From Paenibacillus sp. FSL H8-0079 (GTDB taxonomy: Bacteria; Bacillota; Bacilli; Paenibacillales; Paenibacillaceae), in assembly GCF_037991315.1 (NCBI RefSeq), contig NZ_CP150300.1, forward strand, positions 4,340,001 through 4,404,000: 64,000 nucleotides of DNA, in the 5' to 3' direction. A program made the translations under genes and the position numbers. Positions 1-6,194 of this stretch are shown here, in pieces. Position 1 is the first letter of the stretch. Each line of letters starts with the position of its first letter. Under the pieces are notes generated by a model, which was given only the letters and a program-made list of their open reading frames with translations, was not told the DNA's origin and did no database searches.

Positions 1-2
1 TG

Positions 3-47
3 ATTGGTTCGGGTACGCCAGCGGGTAAGAATATTGGGGCACGATAA
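3..47 (+). CDS. C-terminal tail of a gene entering from the left (tentative)
   Basis: One plus-strand frame is open from the window edge to a TAA at 45-47 and reads IGSGTPAGKNIGAR. A terminator-like hairpin follows about 40 bases later, which fits a plus-strand gene ending here. Fourteen residues are too few to name a family. Because the next genes are phage-like this may be a phage gene end, but that is only context. Confidence 0.25.
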   Translation: MGSGTPAGKNIGAR

Positions 48-86
48 GTAGTAGGTAATATGATAAAAGAATAATTTAAAAGCAAG

Positions 87-137
87 TCCCCTTCCCCATT
101 CCGCCTAAGCGGTGGTAATGGAGGAGGGGATTTTTGA
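87..137 (+). terminator. Rho-independent terminator
   Basis: An imperfect long stem (TCCCCTTCCCCATT against AATGGAGGAGGGGA) is followed on the plus strand by a short T-run (GGATTTTTG). It would end plus-strand transcription arriving from the left edge. Confidence 0.55.
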
Positions 138-182
138 ATTGCTGTGCATTGTCTGCCGCTGGCTTATGAAGTAGGTAAATAC

Positions 183-452
183 TCACGGTTTAGCTAAAAC
201 CTCAATCATCAGTCTACCGCCTGTGCGAAAACCTTGCTCAAACGCCGCTTCCACATACATGGACGTGGATTGTCCGATCAAGTCTATCAGTTGCTCCAAG
301 GCATCGTATTCGTTCCCCGTAAGCTGTGTTTTGTAATCCTGCATGAGGTCCGATATCTGGCGATTGATCTCCTGATACTCTTCTTGCTCAGGATGAATCG
401 ACTCGTCCAACCGCAGGTTCCCGTGAAACAAATCTTCGATCAGGTTTGACAT
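183..452 (-). CDS. DUF6809-like small phage-associated protein
   Basis: An 89-residue acidic helical protein beginning MSNLIEDLFHGNLR. This opening, followed by a region rich in E, Q and Y, resembles the DUF6809 family that is common in Firmicute prophages and has no known function. The ATG at 452 is preferred because GGTGGGG lies just upstream; a TTG 27 bases earlier is in frame but poorly placed. It is transcribed away from the Xre regulator at 566 across a shared operator region, so it may be one of that regulator's targets. Confidence 0.6.
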   Translation of the reverse strand: MSNLIEDLFHGNLRLDESIHPEQEEYQEINRQISDLMQDYKTQLTGNEYDALEQLIDLIGQSTSMYVEAAFEQGFRTGGRLMIEVLAKP

Positions 453-491
453 GTTATCCCCACCTAGTCTTTTTACCAACTATTCTTACTA

Positions 492-543
492 TACTTTAGC
501 GGATTTTACGCTAAAAATCAATAGCGGATAACACGCTAAAGTA
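492..543. promoter_or_regulatory. Twin dyad operator between divergent genes
   Basis: Two inverted repeats lie between the divergent genes: TTTAGCG-N7-CGCTAAA at 495-515 (7-bp perfect arms) and TAGCG-N7-CGCTA at 522-538. The outermost 10 bases, TACTTTAGCG at 492-501 and CGCTAAAGTA at 534-543, are also perfect inverted copies, so the whole block is symmetric. Centres are 25 bp apart. This is the layout expected for a phage-type Xre repressor controlling its own and the facing promoter. Confidence 0.7.
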
Positions 544-565
544 TGATGTTGATGAGGTGATGAAC

Positions 566-784
566 ATGTATGCTCGTATACGCAATTTGCGTGAAGACAA
601 AGACTTATCCCAAACTCAAATGGCAGCCTACCTTGGCTGTAGTCAACGTGTTTATAGCAACTATGAACGTGGTGAATTGGATATTCCAACGGCTATATTG
701 ATTAAACTGGCTGATTATCATCAGACCAGTACAGATTATCTTTTGAATCGGACAGATGTTAGGGGACCTTATCCATCAAAATGA
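566..784 (+). CDS. Xre-family helix-turn-helix regulator
   Basis: A 72-residue protein that is almost entirely one HTH_3 domain: MYARIRNLREDKDLSQTQMA, then a recognition-helix region with GCSQRVYSNYERG, then a PTAILIKLADYH stretch and a YLLNRTD ending typical of Cro/cI-like repressors. GAGGTG at 555-559 is well spaced for the ATG at 566; the in-frame GTG at 557 overlaps that site and the ATG at 560 is too close. It probably binds the twin operators directly upstream and represses the divergent phage-type gene at 183-452. Confidence 0.8.
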   Translation: MYARIRNLREDKDLSQTQMAAYLGCSQRVYSNYERGELDIPTAILIKLADYHQTSTDYLLNRTDVRGPYPSK

Positions 785-854
785 TTCGACTTGAGTTTTA
801 CATACTCGAGGCTAAGTCCACTCATGTTGAAAACAAAGCCAAACTAGTACCCTG

Positions 855-1545
855 GTAATGTATTCCCCCTTTCAAACTTGCTATGGGCGTTCGTCCGTAA
901 GGATCATCAACCATAAGATCGTACTCTCTATAGATGAATGTCGGCGTATTAAAATTTTTCTATTGACCAACCATTCCTTAACAGCACGGGGACGTGGATT
1001 TTTTGATGTATTTCCAAGGAACAAGTCGATTCATATCCTCTTCTCTCCTGAACCAAACAGGCACGATATCAAACAGATGTTATAACGCTGATTCAGAACT
1101 ATTTCACCAGAACAAACCACACGTACCATGATCATCATCCGCTGAATCGTATCAAGCTTGTACCTTCCATGCTGATAACCAGCTGACGGAAGTGGAGGGT
1201 CCAGTAAGTTCTTGATTGCATCTAACGATGTTGCCCGTTCTTGACGTCACTACCACTCTGCTTCTTAGCTGTAAATGTAAGTGGAGTGTCACCCATACGT
1301 AAAAAATTGTAGAGCGCATGCGAAATATCGGGATGAACAGACACAAGAATCTCAAGCAATTCTTCTGCTGTATGATTCTGTAGTTTGGTCAGATCAATAT
1401 TATGAACACTCTGGTACTTTTTCGGGAGCCAATTGAATATATCCCATCCGTTTGATGATCTTGGTGATGTCATCCTGCCAAAACCCATCATCTGTCGCTT
1501 TACAGCAGCCGGAAGAACCGAATTCGCAAATGAAAAATGGCTTTA
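855..1545 (-). pseudogene. Decayed phage portal protein gene
   Basis: Reading the minus strand in three successive frames rebuilds a portal-like protein. Frame one (about 1545-1225) gives DIFNWLPKKYQSVHNIDLTK and DISHALYNFLRMGDTPLTF. After a shift near 1220, frame two gives DAIKNLLDPPLPSAG, RYKLDTIQRMMIMV and CSGEIVLNQ. After a second shift near 1070, DIVPVWFRREEDMNRLVPWKY appears, and a further shift yields PTFIYREYDLMVDDPYGR. The order matches HK97-type portals: an N-terminal region, a membrane-like 'GEIVLNQ' segment, a 'WFRRE' block, then a 'DDPYGR' block. At least three frameshifts and a lost C-terminus mark it as dead. The portal assignment is by remembered family resemblance. Confidence 0.65.
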
Positions 1546-1746
1546 TGATACCATTTCAATGTTTCACCTCCAGACATAAAAATAGAAGGCAGGAAAAGTT
1601 TCCTTACCTTCTACATTTCTTAATACTTCTATGGATTTATAATATCATCGAGTTACTATAGCGTTACTACGGATTTATTCAGCAATACCATACATTCATC
1701 ACCACCCCCAACAAAGAAGGACCGTGACAGACACTCGTCACAGCCC

Positions 1747-2016
1747 CTATTTCACTACAGTGTATTCAGCTTCGAATTCAGCCTGCTTCATATGTTTCAG
1801 TGTCCCGGTTGCGTCCTTAACAATGTAATCCCCGACAGGTACCACCAATGGATTCAATGGATCGACGATCACTCGAAGCTTTACAGTGCTACCCGCAAGG
1901 TCAATCGAGATTGGCACCTGAACAAAAACGAAGGTCTCATCTGCATGTGTCGAGCTGTTTCCCTCGAACTGAATGGCCGTAGCCGGAATGATCTTCTGAT
2001 AGCTTTTAACGGACAT
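1747..2016 (-). CDS. Small phage-type protein with GDYIVKD motif
   Basis: An 89-residue protein. The C-terminal half, VPVGDYIVKDATGTLKHMKQ and then AEFEAEYTVV, matches a widespread small phage protein whose signature is GDYIVK followed by a short loop and a K/Q-x-F-E-x-Y ending. Its function is not known to me. It lies just upstream, on the same strand, of the portal ruin and has no neighbour that would suggest independent use. A GTGAC/GTCAC hairpin at about 1721-1736 beyond its stop may be a weak terminator. Confidence 0.5.
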   Translation of the reverse strand: MSVKSYQKIIPATAIQFEGNSSTHADETFVFVQVPISIDLAGSTVKLRVIVDPLNPLVVPVGDYIVKDATGTLKHMKQAEFEAEYTVVK

Positions 2017-2115
2017 TTCATCCCTCCATCGTTATTATATCTTCGATATTACTCAAAATTAATAATTATCTAAATACTTCCGATATATCTTAAAACAGAA
2101 TTTGGAGGTAGTTAG

Positions 2116-2706
2116 ATGAATTCATTTCTTATAATAGGGGTTTTGATTTTGCTGATTGTTATTACTATTCTAGTTGAAATCCAAAGATTTAAAGTTTTAA
2201 AATTAAATATTGAGAAAAATTTACCAAGTGGGGCCTTGAAATCCAACGTTGTTTCACAAGAAGATATTAAATTGTTACTAAGAGCTTATAGAACACTACA
2301 AACTAATGATAGTCAGAAGTTAAAAGTAGCGCGCATTTATCTGAAGATTCTAAAAGAAAAACAATCTGATAATAGCCCCTTTGAGGATATTATTAAACTA
2401 ATCACCATCTTTATAACGCTTGTTGGATTAATGATCACAACAACTCTGAAAATCCCCAAAGAAACTATTGAACTGTTATCTATTATAAAACCTATATCCG
2501 AAATAGTACTTTTGTTGATGCTCATCGTTAGTAGTGTGATATTTATTTCTTACATATTCAAATTTTCTACAAATCGATCTACAGAGTTAATCAACATTCA
2601 TATTGTAGCTTCTGACGAAATAACATCAGATTCAGAGTTAGTTATAAATGATATTACTCCTGAAAATCTTAATCAAGACAACGCAGGAATCGCATCATCA
2701 TCATAA
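2116..2706 (+). CDS. Membrane protein of unknown function
   Basis: A 196-residue protein with an N-terminal membrane segment (about residues 4-20), a charged cytosolic region (about 25-90), a paired hydrophobic stretch (about 95-112 and 125-148) and a soluble acidic tail. GGAGGT precedes the ATG at a normal distance. I do not recognise the family. AT-rich composition and its position between phage ruins and a putAbiC-like gene mark it as accessory DNA. Small membrane proteins beside defence genes are often effectors, but nothing in this sequence shows that. Confidence 0.6.
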   Translation: MNSFLIIGVLILLIVITILVEIQRFKVLKLNIEKNLPSGALKSNVVSQEDIKLLLRAYRTLQTNDSQKLKVARIYLKILKEKQSDNSPFEDIIKLITIFITLVGLMITTTLKIPKETIELLSIIKPISEIVLLLMLIVSSVIFISYIFKFSTNRSTELINIHIVASDEITSDSELVINDITPENLNQDNAGIASSS

Positions 2707-2852
2707 CAACTCGTCCTGCTGAAGCTTGATATCCAATTCGATGAGACGTTCCAGATCCTGAACGGTCTGCATCTTTATATTTCCAGCCTGTGGGTCACGA
2801 ACCTGCAGGCTGCTGCATTAATCTGATCGATCGGCACGATTATGATGTTCAT
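2701..2852 (-). pseudogene. Fused remnant: ParB-like N-terminus plus another phage gene end
   Basis: From an ATG at 2852 with GGAGG upstream the frame reads MNIIIVPIDQINAA, like the start of phage ParB/Srx-domain proteins, which normally continue with 'YNPR'. Here the similarity stops and the frame ends at TAA. In the next frame the sequence continues openly as VRDPQAGNIKMQTVQDLERL and ends at 2701. This looks like a deletion that joined two phage genes. It overlaps the stop of the facing gene at 2706 by a few bases. Confidence 0.4.
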
Positions 2853-2865
2853 GTTCTCTGCCTCC

Positions 2866-2892
2866 ACAAAAAAGAGCAGAATAATTCTGCTC
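2866..2892 (-). terminator. Terminator beyond remnant, facing minus strand
   Basis: GAGCAGAAT and ATTCTGCTC form a perfect stem at 2874-2892. On the minus strand it is followed by a run of T (AAAAAA at 2868-2873 on the plus strand). It lies directly after the stop of the putAbiC-like gene. Confidence 0.8.
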
Positions 2893-2925
2893 GAAAGTTA
2901 AAATCAATAGTCTTGATAATAATAG

Positions 2926-3765
2926 TTACCATCTTAACTTGTCATACATAAACCAATGCTTAATATTAATTAAATAACCTGGATTCATGTTGCCAACGTC
3001 AAATATATGATATTTGTCAGCGTAACTTTTAAACTCTCTGGAAGTAAGTAAGAAACAGTAGTAAAAAAGCATTATATATTCGTATAGAGACAATTGAGCA
3101 TTAACCAGCTTTATATATTCATTTCTTTCATCTGTACTAAGAGAGGCATTTGCGTCAATCATTCTATAAATATTTGTTAAGTTTCTAACATACGTTCCTA
3201 ACGCCTGTTCATTTAATAAAATAGCTCTTTGAATTGCATGCGTTAAGCTATAGTTAACCTTCTGTTCGTGAAGAATAGATTCTTTAATATAATCATCGTC
3301 CAACTCTCTATTGATGTCTGCCGGAAAATCGATTGTTTTAATACCATATTCCTCATCTAGAACTAACATATATTCTTTTATTAACAAATTATAGAAAGTA
3401 AAAAAGGCACCTCTTCCTGACGTACCTTTGATATTAATGTTCTTCACTATATCGTGATGCATTTGAACGGTTAAGAAAAGCGTACTTTCAAAACGCTGAA
3501 CATTTGAGAGTCTAACCTGCTCCATCATCTTCTCATTCATATCTTTAGCTTCTTGTTGTTGGCGTCTGTTCTCTGCCATTTGCAGAAAAATTGTGTATAT
3601 TAATCCCCCAAATGCAAGACCAGAGAACAACGCGTTCACCGCTCCAAACATATCACCGAATGTTCCCCGATAACTGGCATTAATCAATCCGTTTATAGCA
3701 ATTCCAGAACCGGCCCACACTACAAAAACCCCACACACAATGAGTGCGATATGTTTTTTATTCAT
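2926..3765 (-). CDS. putAbiC-type abortive infection membrane protein
   Basis: A 279-residue protein with two N-terminal membrane helices (about residues 3-22 and 38-58) joined by the segment FGDMFGAVNALFSGLAFGGL, then a coiled-coil region rich in Q, E and R and a long helical cytosolic domain. This arrangement is what I know of the 'putative phage abortive infection protein' family (putAbiC), thought to sense infection and harm the host. The ATG at 3765 has AGGAG upstream; the longer open frame (to 3816) lacks a binding site. It has its own terminator and sits within prophage ruins, a usual site for carried defence genes. Function is inferred from family resemblance. Confidence 0.7.
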   Translation of the reverse strand: MNKKHIALIVCGVFVVWAGSGIAINGLINASYRGTFGDMFGAVNALFSGLAFGGLIYTIFLQMAENRRQQQEAKDMNEKMMEQVRLSNVQRFESTLFLTVQMHHDIVKNINIKGTSGRGAFFTFYNLLIKEYMLVLDEEYGIKTIDFPADINRELDDDYIKESILHEQKVNYSLTHAIQRAILLNEQALGTYVRNLTNIYRMIDANASLSTDERNEYIKLVNAQLSLYEYIMLFYYCFLLTSREFKSYADKYHIFDVGNMNPGYLINIKHWFMYDKLRW

Positions 3766-3838
3766 TACGACCACTCCTATTCTATATCTGATACAACATC
3801 TTCCAGTATCAGACAATAAATAAGGTCGGTCAAGATAT

Positions 3839-3857
3839 AAAAAAGGACAAGCGTCCT
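3839..3857 (-). terminator. Terminator, minus strand
   Basis: AGGAC-N4-GTCCT hairpin (3844-3857) followed on the minus strand by TTTTTT. It ends the small gene at 3880-4116 and separates it from the putAbiC gene. Confidence 0.7.
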
Positions 3858-3879
3858 AGCTCGTCCTCGTTGATTGTAT

Positions 3880-4116
3880 TTAGCTATTGTGTCTTCTTAG
3901 TGCATCTTCTAAGCGTTCTATTAAATCACTGTACTGTCCTTTGGTTACTTCATCCGTTTCAATATTTACGAACTCTTGCACAGATCCTCCATAGGTTACA
4001 TGTGCTAAAGTGCTCAATGCTTGAAAGTAATCAAAATTGCTTGTTTTTAAATAATCTTGTATTTCTTGAAGGTCACTACCTTCCAACATCAATGTTTTAT
4101 TATTCATAGGCTGCAT
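3880..4116 (-). CDS. Small protein of unknown function
   Basis: 78 residues from the ATG at 4116, which has a strong GGAGGTGG upstream. The open frame extends further to 4308, but without a good start. The protein is acidic and mostly helical (LQEIQDYLKTSNFDYFQALS ... YSDLIERLEDALRRHNS). I do not recognise it. It has its own terminator, so it is probably a single-gene unit. Confidence 0.55.
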   Translation of the reverse strand: MQPMNNKTLMLEGSDLQEIQDYLKTSNFDYFQALSTLAHVTYGGSVQEFVNIETDEVTKGQYSDLIERLEDALRRHNS

Positions 4117-4330
4117 CCTGCCACCTCCTCCCAGAACTATCATACTCAAATTCTGGAAGTTAAACAAAAGGGAATTGTGTTGAGTTGGTTTCAATGTTTG
4201 GGGACCATCATATACATTCGTAGGCTCACTCAGATGCTGTTCTCCGCTCTTCAATGGATTGATCCCTGCAAACGACGTTCTCATACAAACAAGCTTAGAA
4301 TGGCTCACATTTAGTTATACGAAGGCAAAA

Positions 4331-4353
4331 GAAAAAGCACCATAGAAGGTGCT
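4331..4353 (-). terminator. Terminator, minus strand
   Basis: AGCACC-N6-GGTGCT stem at 4336-4353 with a T-run on the minus strand. It lies ten bases beyond the stop of the membrane protein gene at 4363. Confidence 0.75.
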
Positions 4354-4362
4354 TACTTGAAA

Positions 4363-4830
4363 CTACTTCAGTTTCCCCATTGAACTAAATCTAAAATATT
4401 TTAGCAGATCGAACTGGGCTCTCATTAATTCGGAACTAAAAAGGAGTATTTTATGCGAGTCTATCTCTTCGCTTTCTAAATACAATTCTAACTCCCTGTT
4501 AAGATTATAAATTTTTGAAGTATACTTACTCGTCTCTTCTGGAACTGATTCAAAAAAATCATAGGAATAGAACTTTGGGATTAAATTTAAGGATTTTCTC
4601 AATTCACGAATATCTCCCGCCGTATAACTATCTGAATTTTCCCGGATTTCTTTTAATTCAAACCTAATTGTAGTGATATAAGTACTCATTGCTTGTTTTT
4701 CTTCTCTAATCAGTCTCCTTGCTTCTTGTGCCTTGTCCCTTCTGCGAAAATATATTGTTACGAATAAACCTGAAACAAGTCCTGTTACTAATCCAATCGA
4801 AATATTTGAAGCTAAATCTATATAATTCAT
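4363..4830 (-). CDS. Single-pass membrane protein of unknown function
   Basis: 155 residues. One N-terminal membrane helix (about residues 9-27, ISIGLVTGLVSGLFVTIYF) is followed by a basic stop-transfer (RRRDK) and a helical cytosolic domain rich in E, R and L. A very strong GGAGGGGGAGG precedes the ATG. This layout (TM, RRRDK, long helices) is common among hypothetical proteins next to defence genes in Firmicutes. I cannot name a family. Confidence 0.6.
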   Translation of the reverse strand: MNYIDLASNISIGLVTGLVSGLFVTIYFRRRDKAQEARRLIREEKQAMSTYITTIRFELKEIRENSDSYTAGDIRELRKSLNLIPKFYSYDFFESVPEETSKYTSKIYNLNRELELYLESEEIDSHKILLFSSELMRAQFDLLKYFRFSSMGKLK

Positions 4831-4862
4831 GTCCTCCCCCTCCTGTCAACATCATTCGACAA

Positions 4863-5009
4863 TTAAGAAGGTTTTCCCTCCTTAGTGCATTTAGGTCTAC
4901 TACAAAACTGCTGCACTTCATCCCATCTACCCCAAACACAACCTTTACATTTCTCAGGCTGCTTGTTGAGACGGATGCGTTGCTTCTTCCGTCTTCTGCT
5001 GCTGATCAC
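4863..5009 (-). CDS. Small cysteine-rich phage-type protein
   Basis: 48 residues if read from the GTG at 5009, which has GGAGG seven bases upstream. A very basic N-terminus (SSRRRKKQRIRL) is followed by CKGCVWG and later C and C, giving four cysteines in a C-x2-C ... C-x4-C pattern suited to a small zinc knuckle. Proteins with a CKGCVWGR core are frequent in Firmicute phages and have no assigned role. The open frame continues upstream to 5117 without a better start. Confidence 0.5.
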   Translation of the reverse strand: MISSRRRKKQRIRLNKQPEKCKGCVWGRWDEVQQFCSRPKCTKEGKPS

Positions 5010-5140
5010 TTCAATTCCTCCAACAAAAAAAGCCGATCCATAAGGAACGACTTTAAAATGATATGTATTATGTTGGTGATACGTCTTAAAAGCATGCGCC
5101 CGAAACGGTCGCCGCAAAAACGCTACGCTCTTTGCTTTAA

Positions 5141-5278
5141 ATGCATACGTACTATGTAACTTTAGAGGAAGAACAAGACCATTTTACTGAAGCTACCAAA
5201 TGCAGGTCAAGGAACAGAAAACGGGTGAGTCCCGATGAGCTGGAACAAACCCGTCATTTACTACGGATTGCTTGCTAA
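5141..5278 (+). CDS. Possible 45-residue protein
   Basis: A frame opening at ATG 5141, directly after an in-frame TAA, reads MHTYYVTLEEEQDHFTEATK and continues with a basic segment to LLRIAC. Its composition looks protein-like, but no ribosome binding site is visible. It may be a leftover of an interrupted phage gene. Confidence 0.25.
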   Translation: MHTYYVTLEEEQDHFTEATKCRSRNRKRVSPDELEQTRHLLRIAC

Positions 5279-5361
5279 TTCGTAATTAGTCCAACATGCT
5301 ATTTCCTCTTTCTGCTAAAATGTAATTTGCACACAACACTTTATTTAAGGAGAGATTAAAC

Positions 5362-5610
5362 ATGAGTTTTGAATTTGATTTTGATAGAGTTACAAAGGAA
5401 TTGGTTTCCGAATTAACTGATGCTATTGTAGACAATCTTAACGAAGCGATAAAAGGACCTAATTATGCAAATTTACAATCACTTGTAGGTGATCGCGCCG
5501 AACTAATTATGCTTTCGTCTATTACATTAGCTGCATCAGCTTCATTGACAAACAAAGTTCTAAAACAATATCACAAAGAACTTACAGCTTATTTAGAGAC
5601 TCAGAAATAG
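5362..5610 (+). CDS. Small protein of unknown function
   Basis: 82 residues, with AAGGAGAG upstream at good distance. Acidic amphipathic N-terminus (MSFEFDFDRVTKELVSELTD) and a hydrophobic middle (about residues 50-62, LSSITLAASASL) too short to be confident of a membrane helix. Not recognised. Its last 29 bases overlap, in the opposite direction, the end of the next gene. Confidence 0.6.
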   Translation: MSFEFDFDRVTKELVSELTDAIVDNLNEAIKGPNYANLQSLVGDRAELIMLSSITLAASASLTNKVLKQYHKELTAYLETQK

Positions 5611-5845
5611 TCTTACATATTAATTCTTTTATTTGTGGTTGCTGGAGCTTTTGAACATAATGTTCAGGGCTCTCTCCAGCTCCCTGATCTCTTAAGCGAG
5701 TAATTATAGTGCAAGCTACTTCTGAAACTTGAGGGACCAAATTCATTGTTTCGAAATTAGCTGGCTCATTCTCAAGCGTGTTTCTAGCCCACTTTAGAAA
5801 TGCAATTGCTGTTTCTTGTAATTCCTCATTAATAGTTGAATCCAT
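5582..5845 (-). CDS. Small protein of unknown function
   Basis: 87 residues with GAGAGGAGAAAG before the ATG at 5845. Mostly helical and acidic (LQETAIAFLKWARNTLENEP). No family recognised. It converges on, and overlaps by 29 bp, the gene at 5362-5610; both have good binding sites, so both may be real and could form an antisense pair. Confidence 0.55.
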   Translation of the reverse strand: MDSTINEELQETAIAFLKWARNTLENEPANFETMNLVPQVSEVACTIITRLRDQGAGESPEHYVQKLQQPQIKELICKTISESLNKL

Positions 5846-5949
5846 TATCTTTCTCCTCTCTCAATGGAACATCTTCTTGCTACATATCATACCGAGCATT
5901 ACCTCGACATGATCATATCGTTGAAGCTCACGGAATGATAATCCTGAAA

Positions 5950-6027
5950 ATAGAAAAGGCGAGAATAGGAACGTCCCAGTCATATGCCGTATGTGCGGCT
6001 GTGCATTTCATTCGCGCCTTTTTCTAT
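5950..6027. repeat. Imperfect inverted repeat in a gene-free stretch
   Basis: In the 350-bp gap before the OLD nuclease gene, ATAGAAAAGGCGAGAAT at 5950-5966 faces ATTCGCGCCTTTTTCTAT at 6010-6027, nearly complementary over 17 bp with a 43-base loop. On the plus strand the right arm carries a T-run, so it might act as a terminator, or it may be a small mobile-repeat relic. Nothing else recognisable lies between 5846 and 6120. Confidence 0.4.
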
Positions 6028-6124
6028 GTTCCTAATGTATCACGGGAAAATAGTCATGTGGGGTTCAACATGATCTCTAAACGAGGTCATGTAGGGTTCT
6101 CATTTGGGTCAATAATTCCCTCTC

Positions 6125-6152
6125 TTAATTACATACTAAGATGGACTATAAT
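6125..6152 (+). promoter_or_regulatory. Likely sigma-A promoter of the OLD nuclease gene
   Basis: A perfect TATAAT at 6147-6152, with a weak TTAATT at 6125-6130 sixteen bases upstream. The start codon follows about 43 bases later. Confidence 0.5.
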
Positions 6153-6194
6153 GGTATTGTTGTGTTTAATAGAAAAAGAATAGAGGTAGAGATA

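Noticed and set aside
858..1085. Plus-strand open frame of 75 codons
   Set aside because: It is the complement of the decayed portal gene, with no ribosome site and unlikely composition.
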